Part shown: positions 1 through 8,372 of the stretch, piece by piece | Layout of the letters: each line of letters begins with the position of its first letter | How positions within the stretch are numbered: the first letter of the stretch is position 1 | From: Candidatus Woesearchaeota archaeon | GTDB taxonomy: Archaea; Nanobdellota; Nanobdellia; Woesearchaeales; GW2011-AR9 | Length of the DNA: 21,787 nt | Direction of reading: 5' to 3' | Assembly: GCA_013204355.1 (NCBI GenBank) | Contig: JABMOA010000081.1 | Coordinates: 1-21,787, forward strand | Notes under the pieces: model-generated | Told to the model about the DNA's origin: nothing | Database searches by the model: none | What the model saw: the letters and a program-made list of their open reading frames with translations, nothing else | Made by a program: the position numbers and the translations under genes

Positions 1-1
1 A

Positions 2-166
2 CAAGGAATAAAAGAAAGAGATCATAATTTCGTGTATCCTCCAGAAATACAAGAAATAAATTCGTCCCCCACCCATTATACTCTTGAAGTTCTCCTAAAT
101 CATGTTCAATCAAAAGATTATCCTGCAATTCATGATTATTTGAGAACTCTTATTAAGGAGGCTTAA
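2..166 (+). CDS. 3' end of an unrecognised protein gene, cut by the window edge
   Basis: An open frame runs from the left edge to a TAA at 164-166, giving the last 54 residues of a protein that begins outside the window. The tail is mixed and soluble in character (it includes NFVYPPEIQEIN and ends DYLRTLIKEA), with no membrane segment or motif I recognise. The frame stays open to the edge, and a plus-strand gene converging on the minus-strand gene that ends 15 bases away fits the layout. I cannot assign a function. A chance open frame of 54 codons is possible in AT-rich DNA, but its amino-acid balance looks like real protein. Confidence 0.6.
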   Translation, partial: QGIKERDHNFVYPPEIQEINSSPTHYTLEVLLNHVQSKDYPAIHDYLRTLIKEA

Positions 167-181
167 GATTTAAGAATAAAT

Positions 182-403
182 TCAAAGTCCTTTTAATTTA
201 TCAAGTTGCTCAATTTCTTTTGCTTTGATTGCAAGAACGGTTTCAGACAATTTATTCATTAATTCTGCCATCTTTTTTGCTTTATTAAGATGTTTCATTT
301 GCATCATAATTACAAAAATTGCTTCAACTAGAAGAATGAAAATTATGATAGAAAAAACTAACATAATCTCAACCAATGGAATATCTACACCGAATACTAA
401 CAT
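182..403 (-). CDS. small single-pass membrane protein with a cytoplasmic helical tail
   Basis: This 73-residue protein has a hydrophobic segment at about residues 8-35 (IPLVEIMLVFSIIIFILLVE and following). A charged, heptad-like helix follows (KHLNKAKKMAELMNKLSETVLAIKAKEIEQLDKLKGL region), so it is probably a membrane-anchored coiled coil. In-frame TGA codons lie just upstream, fixing the ATG at 403 as the first available start. A weak TATA-like element (TTACTATAT on the minus strand) lies about 20 bases upstream. It sits 70 bases downstream of the giant surface-protein gene on the same strand and could be read with it. The 440-451 gap contains a short inverted repeat (GGTTT-TT-AAACC). No family recognised; a role in surface assembly is only a guess from position. 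Confidence 0.7.
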   Translation of the reverse strand: MLVFGVDIPLVEIMLVFSIIIFILLVEAIFVIMMQMKHLNKAKKMAELMNKLSETVLAIKAKEIEQLDKLKGL

Positions 404-473
404 TTCATATCACTTCTTTTTCATATAGTAATTTTTTGTGGTTTTTAAACCTTGTTATTTTGAGGAATCATTT

Positions 474-3400
474 TTACTTACAAGAAGGATATATTTTGTT
501 ACCTTCTCCTAATTTTACTTCAAAATCATTTTGTAATACCACCTTACTATCTTTATACAATGTAGTACTTACAATGTGTTCTCCTTTAAATATTGCAGGA
601 TCATAAAAGAGTTGTTGTGCAAGAACAAAAGCATCTCCTTTCTCTACGGCATATGGACCATACATTTCTGTAAATTTGGTTTTACGAGAATCTTTTCCTA
701 ATAAAAGAGATCCAAGAGCAAACCTTGAAGGCAATTTTAAACCTTCAAGTAATCCTTTTTTATTGATGGAAACTTCATACATAAAGTTTGAAGAACCTTC
801 AATTAATCCAGTAACTGCTCCTGTTTGTACATTTGTTGGAGAAACAACCAAATATAAATCAAGTGCATTCTCTTTTTCTATATGATCCATAGCTGATCCT
901 GTAGGTGTAAATTCCTTAATTTCAACACCATTTTGTGTTACGATTTCACCAAAAGTTTCTATCGCCACATTTAAGGTTCGTGGAGTTACAAATAATGGAG
1001 ATTTAATATTATAAGGAATTTCTTTCTTTTCTCCAGGTTTTACAATAAATTCTTCATTTTCTTTAAGTTGGGCAAGTAATAAATTTCCAAATGGCGCATT
1101 TTGAGAATAACGAATTCCTGAAAGACAATTAAATAATGAATCTTTTGATCCAAGTGTTTTTCTGGTGATGAGGTAATTATGATCTTCAGGTGTATCAATA
1201 ATCCTCTTTTTCCCAAGTAATGACTTTTTACCTATATTTTCAATTAAAAGAGCTCCGTTCAAACTATATGTTTCTTCAACATTTTTTTTGATAGTTGTTT
1301 TAATAAATTCACGAGCTTCTTCTGAAGTATAAAACTCAATTGCATCATCTTTTAAATTTAGTGGAAGTGACCTAAATTCTGATTCTCTTACAAGTGTATT
1401 CCCTCCACCTCCACTACTACTACCAGAAGAACTTCCTCCACTGCTAGGACTGGATGTAGTTACAGGTGAAACTGTAATTGTGAAATTATTTCCAATTGTG
1501 GTATTTGTATCATCTGATGCGTTTACGTAAGTTATTGCATTACCTGTTGCATTATTTGTTATAGTTAAAATGCTACTAGATATTGTAAAGTTAGCGATTG
1601 AAATGTTATCTATTTCATAAGTCAATGAATCTCCATCTTCATCACTGAAGTAAGAAGAAAGATTAATTGTTGTTGTACTTCCAATTCCTGTTAATGAAAC
1701 ATCGGAAATATTTGTATGTTGTTGTGGTCCTGTATTTGAAATATTAATTAATGAAGACCAACTTGTAGTTATATCCTCTCCATCATCAGCTATAAATGAA
1801 ACATTAATCAAACTAAATTTTGCATATTGTGAGGGTGATAAAAAACTATCATTAAGAGTTGTAGCATTATTTTGATTTTCATTCAGTTGTGTAGGACCTT
1901 GTTGTGTATTGTTAATATACCATCTAAGACTTACATTTGTTTGATCACCATCAACATCTGTCACAGTTGTATTTACTGACATGTCTTGAGAACTTGTAAA
2001 CGTTGATTGATTAAATTTTATAGTGGATAAATCAGGAGGTGTGTTTAGGACAGTGGTCGTATTACTGAATGAACTGTTTGCAAGGTTATCTAATGCTGTT
2101 ATACTTACATTTATTATGTCTGATTTGTTGTAATCGTATTCTGTTGATGAAAGGTTTGCAAGAATAGAATCTCCATTTGGATTCTCAGCAAAGGAAATAT
2201 TTTTGACAGAAATTCCATTGACATACCAACTTATGTTTATAGAGGGTCTATCACCTTCTGCATCTGTTGTTGTAAAGTTAATAACTATGAAAGAAGTGTT
2301 AGTGTAAACATCTAAATTTGTAAAGTTAAATTCTATGGTTGGAGGTGTATTGAAAACTGCGGTCAAATTACCATTCATATTTACAGATGCAATTAAATTA
2401 TTTCCAGAATAGGAAGAAATATTACAAGTATCATCCGTGTCACAAATTGAACCAGATCTTGCTAAGTGAGGTGTATTTGAAAAATCTAAATCACGTAATT
2501 CTATCACTGCTGTTTTTGTTAGTTCTAAAAAATTGGAATCATCAACTAATCCTGTATTATTATTTTCTAAGAATATTGTTGTTCCTACTGTAAGATTTGT
2601 GATGGTTGTGAGGTTTGTCAAATTCCATGTAATTTGAGCAAAACTATTGTTATAAATTAATGTATTTGCTAATGAGGATGTATCAATGATTGAACTGGTT
2701 GTATTTTCAACATGAATATTTACCAAAATATTTTCTTCTGCACTTCCATCTAATTTAATCCCTTGGGTTGCAGAATTAATTATTGTAAGATTACTAATGT
2801 TGTTGTAATCAGCAGTAGATAACCATAATCCACCATTACTTCCATTGATTGTTCCATTAATGAAAACATTATTGTTGGAAGTTGCAATATAAACACCATA
2901 TCCAGTGGAAGAAGAATCATTAATAGAAAAATCTTGAAATGTATTGAAATGGTTGTCTGTATATAAGTTTAAAGACCCATCACTTGCAGAATCATCCAAG
3001 GCATCTATTTGGATATTTGTAAAACTATTGTGATAGGAACCATACATATAAATCGCATCATCAGCTGTATTAGTCAGAGTTATATTTGTGAAAATATTTT
3101 CTTTAGCATTTGCTAGTACGAATCCAAACGTAGTAATGTTATTAACTGTAAGATTAGAAAATGTTGAGTTATGTGTTGAAGATAAATAAATTCCTGAAGT
3201 GGAACCAATAGAATTATTTTCTATGATAGAATCCTTAATTGTAACATTTAAACCATTTGAAATAGAGATTCCTGTTAAGAATTCACCAACCACACAATTT
3301 TGTATTGTGACATTATTTTTGCCTGAAGACATTATTGCGGTATCTCCACCATCTCCTTTAATAGAATACCCATCACAATCAAGGGTAAGATCATTTGCAT

Positions 3401-6400
3401 TAATTGTGAAACAATCTCCTGTTGTAGAAATATGGTTATTAAGAGTTGTTGATATTGAAATTAACCCACATGTGATTGCTGGTTCATAAACACCTGAATA
3501 TGCACTGAATGAATCTACTGTAAATATAAAGAGATTGTTAGTAAAACCCTGAACGCTACAAGTACCCGTAGAGATACAATCAGACCCTTGTGAAACAACA
3601 TAAGTTTCATTGACAGAGTCATTATAGTTTTCCCATCTATATATTTGGTTATAAGTATTATCTAATTCTGCTAATCCAATTTCTGCGACCGAATTATTTA
3701 TTGATGCGGATGCAGATGAATTAAATGCAGCAGTATTATTCCGTAAAATGATTGTATCGTTAAATGAAATGTTCATGAGGGATGAAAGATTTCCAATTGA
3801 AATCCATGAAATATATCCTGTACTTGTAGAATAATTTAATGTTTGATTATAACTATTTCCTGTAAGATCATCTATTGCGCCAATTTGAGCTGCGAGGAAA
3901 CTGTTGTTTGTAAATGTGTTGTTTTCAGATGTATCTTTGAGAGTCAAGGCTCTTGCCGTTGTACCAGTTGTGTTAAAGGTATTTGATGTATGTAGGTTGG
4001 TATTTGATGACCCTTCAAAATATAATCCTGATGCTGCAGATCCTGTTGTAAAAATAATGTTGTTATCAAAGAAGTTCAGATTTGAATTTGAAATATTCAT
4101 ACCATGACCGTCAATATCAGTGGTTGTAAGTGTATTAAATTCTAAACTATTTTCATGTGAGGAGGAAATTAATACAATTCCTTGGGCACCACCAGAAGTT
4201 CCTTCAATAGAGAGGTTGTTGTTGGTAAGGGTATTGTTTGAAGATGAACTTAAATAAATCCCATCGCTCTGTTGATTAGTGGATGTAACATTGTTGTGTG
4301 TAAGAGTATTATTTCTTGCGTTATTTAAGAGATAGATGCCGGAAGCATCAATACCTGTTGTGAGAATAACATTATTGGTAAGATTGGAAAAATTAGAAGC
4401 ACTTAGAGAAATTCCATCTGAGAATTGTCCTGAGGTATTAATGTGGTTATTGTTATAATTATTTTCTTGTGAGTTAATAGTTTTAATTCCATCACTTTGT
4501 TGACCGAAGGTTGAAATAGTGAGATTTGAGATATTAAGATAACTGGAAGCGGTGAGATAAATACCTTCACTATTTGATACATCTCTGTTGATGATTGTTG
4601 AATTCCTAATTGATGAATTTGATGCACTTTCTAAGTATGCACCATATTGATATCCTTCAATTACGTTGAAACTATGGATACTGATGTTTTCGTATCCTGT
4701 TGTGTTTATCCCATATCCTGTATTATCATTACTTGAGATATTATATCCAGATCCGTTGATCACGATGTTTGCTCTTGCTACAATGAAACAAGTTCCAGAC
4801 CCGTTAAGATTCTGTGTGAGGTCTGTGTCTAAGTAAAGAGTTTTTCCACACCAAGGAGCACCGTAGGAAATATCAACTGAATCATTTGTTTGTAATGTCA
4901 AGAACCGTGGAGAAGTACATGAAGCATTCCAGGTAAATGTTGTGTTTAATCCATAAGAAGTATTTCCATTATAAAGTTGATCCGATGTATCATACGCCAT
5001 TGAAGCTGTTGAACCATCATGAAATGTTAAGGAACATGTTGCATCTGTGATTGCAGATGTACCTGTGTCTGTAAAATTAGCATAAAATATTATTGTTTGG
5101 TTATCAGTTCTTGATTGACCCCCATGTAATTCTCCTGCATCATTTTCATCCCAGATTCTTAAAGATGCATTATAATTAATTATGGATCCAGTTCCAGATA
5201 CATTTTCTATCCTATAACGATTTCCCTCTGTTGCAACAAATATTCCACCTACGTAAACGCCCTCAGTGATGTTAGTTTTTGTAATTTCAATTGAATTGGA
5301 ACATGTTTGCGTAACTTGTGAAAGAGTAGTTGCATCTGGACAAATAACTACTCCGTTATCGTTGATTGAGTTGTTTAGGTATAAGGTATGTGTTGATGCG
5401 ATTCCTGTTGCTGTGGAGAAATCAGTTACGATCGCTGTATCGTTGTAATCAACTGTTGATGTGGAAAGAGATGCAGATTCCGTAAAGGTTGCATTGATTG
5501 TTAAGATTGGAATTGTTCCATTAAGAAATGTAATATTTTGAGAGGTACTATGGTTACTTCCATTAATCATTTCATTTGTATCATTGAATGTGGAGTTGAA
5601 AGTTAGATCGGTTGTAGGTGCAAGAAATTCGTAAGGTAGGACAAGTGGAAGTTCATCGTTGTAAAGTCCAACAGTAAATGGTGTCTCACCAATACCATCA
5701 TCGTTTGTATCAACACCTGTATATGTTGCATAATAATTTCCACCTATTGTTGGTCCATTCTTAATATTGGTACCATTTTGATGTGTTGTATTCCAATTGT
5801 TTGTTCCATCATCAACGATAACAAGATCTGCTGAGGAAAATTTGTTGTTGTAAAGTAAGACATTTATGGTAGCTCCATTTAATGAAATAGTTTTTTCAAT
5901 ATCATTTCCATATAATGTATGATTTAATTGGTTTCCAGCTCTGCCATCTATATCAATATCTAAAACATCTGATCGTGAGATTGTGGAATTTGCAATTGTG
6001 ATGTTAAATGCTTCATCTAAATGTATTCCTGTTGATGCAAATGTCATGGTTACATTTTCAATTAATGTGTGGTTGTTGTCTAAATAAATTCCTGTGGGGG
6101 AAGATGCGATAACAGTATTTTTAATGGCACCTCCTGTGGGGTTTCCAAATCCTGCATCTACATGAGTCTTAATTCCTGTTTCAAAAGATTGAATATCACA
6201 ATTTTGAATGATGACATTATTATATTCTAAATTACGAATACCCATACCTCCAGAATCTAACCCTCCAATGATTGAATAACCAGCACAATCTATTGTGATA
6301 TCATCTGCACCAATTGTTAATCCAATTTTTCCAACACCTGTACAATCCGTCAAATCACCAGTCATGGTATAACTAGAAATTACTGTATCACCACATGAAC

Positions 6401-6572
6401 AAGATGTTATGCCACAGTTTGCTTGCGTAGAAAAATTGTTTTGTAAACCAATTACAGCGCCTGTAATGGAATTATTTGATTGAGAATATTCATACCCAAT
6501 AAAGCCAACACTAGCAAATACAAGTAGTAAAACAATTACTAGTCCAATCTCCCCTTTTTTGCTAACGTACAT
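474..6572 (-). CDS. giant N-glycosylation-rich surface protein with three beta-helix (NosD/PbH1-type) modules and Ig/cadherin-like repeats
   Basis: A 2032-residue secreted or anchored protein. Residues 5-27 (KKGEIGLV followed by a hydrophobic run) form a signal or membrane anchor; the charged-Gly start resembles archaeal type III signal peptides, but this is uncertain. Three parallel beta-helix modules each open with a Cys-Gly block and a [DN]-x-GY-[SN]-I signature, at about residues 53-265, 577-950 and 1034-1330. The first ends in the hallmark GGNYYATYTGVDTNDDGIG (about 275-300) seen in NosD-like archaeal surface proteins. About 1407-1700 holds Ig/cadherin-like units marked by NTPP and DxDGD motifs. 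A Ser/Gly linker (about 1706-1725) leads to a compact, charged C-terminal domain of about 307 residues. I count about 100 N-x-S/T sequons before the linker and none after. It has its own TATA box. Likely a cell-envelope or adhesion protein; ligand unknown. Confidence 0.9.
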   Translation of the reverse strand: MYVSKKGEIGLVIVLLLVFASVGFIGYEYSQSNNSITGAVIGLQNNFSTQANCGITSCSCGDTVISSYTMTGDLTDCTGVGKIGLTIGADDITIDCAGYSIIGGLDSGGMGIRNLEYNNVIIQNCDIQSFETGIKTHVDAGFGNPTGGAIKNTVIASSPTGIYLDNNHTLIENVTMTFASTGIHLDEAFNITIANSTISRSDVLDIDIDGRAGNQLNHTLYGNDIEKTISLNGATINVLLYNNKFSSADLVIVDDGTNNWNTTHQNGTNIKNGPTIGGNYYATYTGVDTNDDGIGETPFTVGLYNDELPLVLPYEFLAPTTDLTFNSTFNDTNEMINGSNHSTSQNITFLNGTIPILTINATFTESASLSTSTVDYNDTAIVTDFSTATGIASTHTLYLNNSINDNGVVICPDATTLSQVTQTCSNSIEITKTNITEGVYVGGIFVATEGNRYRIENVSGTGSIINYNASLRIWDENDAGELHGGQSRTDNQTIIFYANFTDTGTSAITDATCSLTFHDGSTASMAYDTSDQLYNGNTSYGLNTTFTWNASCTSPRFLTLQTNDSVDISYGAPWCGKTLYLDTDLTQNLNGSGTCFIVARANIVINGSGYNISSNDNTGYGINTTGYENISIHSFNVIEGYQYGAYLESASNSSIRNSTIINRDVSNSEGIYLTASSYLNISNLTISTFGQQSDGIKTINSQENNYNNNHINTSGQFSDGISLSASNFSNLTNNVILTTGIDASGIYLLNNARNNTLTHNNVTSTNQQSDGIYLSSSSNNTLTNNNLSIEGTSGGAQGIVLISSSHENSLEFNTLTTTDIDGHGMNISNSNLNFFDNNIIFTTGSAASGLYFEGSSNTNLHTSNTFNTTGTTARALTLKDTSENNTFTNNSFLAAQIGAIDDLTGNSYNQTLNYSTSTGYISWISIGNLSSLMNISFNDTIILRNNTAAFNSSASASINNSVAEIGLAELDNTYNQIYRWENYNDSVNETYVVSQGSDCISTGTCSVQGFTNNLFIFTVDSFSAYSGVYEPAITCGLISISTTLNNHISTTGDCFTINANDLTLDCDGYSIKGDGGDTAIMSSGKNNVTIQNCVVGEFLTGISISNGLNVTIKDSIIENNSIGSTSGIYLSSTHNSTFSNLTVNNITTFGFVLANAKENIFTNITLTNTADDAIYMYGSYHNSFTNIQIDALDDSASDGSLNLYTDNHFNTFQDFSINDSSSTGYGVYIATSNNNVFINGTINGSNGGLWLSTADYNNISNLTIINSATQGIKLDGSAEENILVNIHVENTTSSIIDTSSLANTLIYNNSFAQITWNLTNLTTITNLTVGTTIFLENNNTGLVDDSNFLELTKTAVIELRDLDFSNTPHLARSGSICDTDDTCNISSYSGNNLIASVNMNGNLTAVFNTPPTIEFNFTNLDVYTNTSFIVINFTTTDAEGDRPSINISWYVNGISVKNISFAENPNGDSILANLSSTEYDYNKSDIINVSITALDNLANSSFSNTTTVLNTPPDLSTIKFNQSTFTSSQDMSVNTTVTDVDGDQTNVSLRWYINNTQQGPTQLNENQNNATTLNDSFLSPSQYAKFSLINVSFIADDGEDITTSWSSLINISNTGPQQHTNISDVSLTGIGSTTTINLSSYFSDEDGDSLTYEIDNISIANFTISSSILTITNNATGNAITYVNASDDTNTTIGNNFTITVSPVTTSSPSSGGSSSGSSSGGGGNTLVRESEFRSLPLNLKDDAIEFYTSEEAREFIKTTIKKNVEETYSLNGALLIENIGKKSLLGKKRIIDTPEDHNYLITRKTLGSKDSLFNCLSGIRYSQNAPFGNLLLAQLKENEEFIVKPGEKKEIPYNIKSPLFVTPRTLNVAIETFGEIVTQNGVEIKEFTPTGSAMDHIEKENALDLYLVVSPTNVQTGAVTGLIEGSSNFMYEVSINKKGLLEGLKLPSRFALGSLLLGKDSRKTKFTEMYGPYAVEKGDAFVLAQQLFYDPAIFKGEHIVSTTLYKDSKVVLQNDFEVKLGEGNKIYPSCK

Positions 6573-6597
6573 CCAGCAGAAATAGGAAGATTTTAGG

Positions 6598-6606
6598 ATT
6601 TATAAA
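6598..6606 (-). promoter_or_regulatory. TATA box of the giant surface-protein gene
   Basis: On the minus strand the sequence reads CCTTTATAAAT, ending 25 bases before the ATG at 6572. This spacing suits an archaeal TATA box with a very short or absent leader. It shows that the surface gene can be transcribed independently of the lipoprotein gene just upstream on the same strand. Confidence 0.65.
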
Positions 6607-6644
6607 GGTATGTTTCTTCAAGACGAGAAATGGGTTTAAAAAGA

Positions 6645-8273
6645 TTATTTTGCACAACGAAAACCAGTTTGATCAAAATTTAAAGATGGATCTACTGACC
6701 CTCTTCTGTAACTAGTTAAATTAACTCTCGCATATTTATCATCAGTGAAATCGCCACCACGTACAACTTTCAAAGTTCCGTCTACTGAACCTTGATCATC
6801 TTTGTTAGGTGCACCCGCGTAAGAGTTTGTTGAATACCAATCTGCAACCCATTCAGAAACATTTCCTCCCATGTCAGATAATCCTTCAGGTGAATTTCCT
6901 TTTGGGAAACTTCCAACTTCACTTGATCCTGATTGTGGTGATAATGCACAGGTGTTATAATTCCAATTAACTAAATCGTCTTTACAATTTGGATCTGGAT
7001 GTTTATGATCAGGACTTTGTCCTCCCCAAGGATAGTTCTTTCCATCTTTTCCTTTTGATGCACGTTCCCATTGTGCTTCTGTAGGTAATTTTTTTCCAGC
7101 AAAGGTACAATAATCTACTGCTTGTTGCCAAGTGACGTTTACAACGGGATGATTGTTATATTGTGGATTTCCATAATAATTGGATTCTTTGTTTGAACTT
7201 AGTTTTTGTGGTTCTGTACATTCTTTTGCAATTACACAAACTTGATATGCAGCAAGGGTGACTTCAAATTTGTCAATTAAATATGCTGATAATTCATGCA
7301 TTTTACTTGGTGCATTACTCTCACATGAAAAGTTTTTGACAGCATCACATCCACGTTCAAACCAACCTGCGGGAATTAAAGCCATTAAATCTGCACCATC
7401 ATCTACAATACCATTACAATCGTTATCGTAACCGTCTTCTTTTGTTCCTTCAACAGATCCTGCTAATTTATTTTCATACCATTGGTTTGCTTGAATAGTT
7501 TTTCCATTCCATTCTTTAGATCCAAGTTTACAGATTAATTCTAAGGGTGAATCAGTACATACTTTTTTTGCTTTATCAAATAATTTATAAGTTCCTTGAA
7601 TCTTTGTATCACCAGTTTTACATTCATCAGGATCGTCACATGAATCTAATTTGTATTCTTTGGATCCTAAATCGCATGTGGAGGTTCCTAATCCATTTTT
7701 AGTTGTACCATAATTATCGCAAGGGACGTTTAAGAGTGGTTCATCTGCAACTTGAGGGATTTTACATTCGTTATCAAACCCATCACAGATTTCTGGAGCT
7801 CCTGCATACACTGTAATTTTAGTATCATCGCAATCTCCACCAATAAGAACTTTGAATTCTCCTTCTGATTTACATAATAATTTTGGTGATACATTATCGT
7901 CTCCTTTTCCATCACCATCATGATCTTTGTAATATAATTTCTTTTCTAGACATTCTTCTGTATCTTGTGTATCTATTTCTGAATCTATTTGAAAGGTATC
8001 TGGTTGTGAAATATCTTGCGTATCTGGTTTAATGAATGTATCAATACTTGCATCAGATGAATCTATTGAAGTAGTATCTTCTCCAGTCCTTCCTGTATCA
8101 TATCCTGTATCTATTGAATGTCCATCTGCTTTATACACATCATTTTGAGAATCTGCTGTTGCGAATAAACTACTGTCCAGAATTTCTTGTGGACAACCAG
8201 TTAGAGTTAATACTAATCCTGTTGCTAAAGCTGCTTTCCTTAATGATCTTGGAATATAATCAATCAATGCCAT
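6645..8273 (-). CDS. lipoprotein with MopE-like metal-binding region and a formylglycine-generating-enzyme-like (SUMF1 fold) domain
   Basis: This 542-residue protein has a lipobox-type signal peptide (LTLTGC, lipidated Cys27 predicted). An Asp/Thr/Ser-rich spacer follows (about 40-108, with repeated DT and DTG steps). The MopE-type blocks come next: YYKDHDGDGKGDD (114-126), GGDCDD...YAGAPEICDGFDNEC (145-170) and a second partial copy DGYDNDCNGIVDDG (280-293). Residues 298-541 are an FGE-sulfatase domain: IPAGWFERGCD, the LPTEAQWERASKG block (396-408), DMGGNVSEWVADWY (467-480), VVRGGDF (503-509) and GFRCAK at the end. The two copper-binding catalytic cysteines of true FGE, normally just after the GGS/GGD step, are not present (GGDFTDDKYARVNLTSYRR), so oxidase activity is unlikely. 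FGE-like folds also act as binding or scaffold domains. Probably a calcium- or metal-binding envelope protein of bacterial ancestry. Confidence 0.9.
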   Translation of the reverse strand: MALIDYIPRSLRKAALATGLVLTLTGCPQEILDSSLFATADSQNDVYKADGHSIDTGYDTGRTGEDTTSIDSSDASIDTFIKPDTQDISQPDTFQIDSEIDTQDTEECLEKKLYYKDHDGDGKGDDNVSPKLLCKSEGEFKVLIGGDCDDTKITVYAGAPEICDGFDNECKIPQVADEPLLNVPCDNYGTTKNGLGTSTCDLGSKEYKLDSCDDPDECKTGDTKIQGTYKLFDKAKKVCTDSPLELICKLGSKEWNGKTIQANQWYENKLAGSVEGTKEDGYDNDCNGIVDDGADLMALIPAGWFERGCDAVKNFSCESNAPSKMHELSAYLIDKFEVTLAAYQVCVIAKECTEPQKLSSNKESNYYGNPQYNNHPVVNVTWQQAVDYCTFAGKKLPTEAQWERASKGKDGKNYPWGGQSPDHKHPDPNCKDDLVNWNYNTCALSPQSGSSEVGSFPKGNSPEGLSDMGGNVSEWVADWYSTNSYAGAPNKDDQGSVDGTLKVVRGGDFTDDKYARVNLTSYRRGSVDPSLNFDQTGFRCAK

Positions 8274-8295
8274 AAAATACCTAAATGAAGACGTA

Positions 8296-8303
8296 TTTAT
8301 AAA
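8296..8303 (-). promoter_or_regulatory. TATA box of the FGE-like lipoprotein gene
   Basis: TTTATAAA lies 22 bases upstream of the ATG at 8273, the leaderless spacing seen across this window. It shares a 99-base divergent promoter region with the Ca2+ ATPase gene. Between the two TATA boxes sits a short inverted repeat, CACT-GTAT-AGTG (about 8321-8332), that could be a regulator site. Confidence 0.6.
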
Positions 8304-8343
8304 TATTTCGGTACATTAGCACTGTATAGTGACAAAAGATATA

Positions 8344-8351
8344 TTTTTATA
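8344..8351 (+). promoter_or_regulatory. TATA box of the P-type ATPase gene
   Basis: TTTTTATA ends 21 bases before the ATG at 8373. This places transcription start at or next to the start codon, which supports that ATG over any internal start and implies leaderless translation. Confidence 0.6.
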
Positions 8352-8372
8352 CCAAAACATAATTCAAATTGC

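Noticed and set aside
3199..3489. Plus-strand open frames inside the giant surface gene
   Set aside because: Products are shadows of the repetitive Asn/Thr/Ser coding sequence; the minus-strand frame is continuous over 2032 codons.
2600..6400. Repetitive AT-rich stretches that could be mistaken for a repeat array or CRISPR
   Set aside because: The repeats are irregular, in frame, and encode beta-helix turns; there are no constant repeats with spacers.
6645..8273. Annotation as an active formylglycine-generating enzyme
   Set aside because: The catalytic copper-binding cysteine pair is absent, and no sulfatase gene is in the window.
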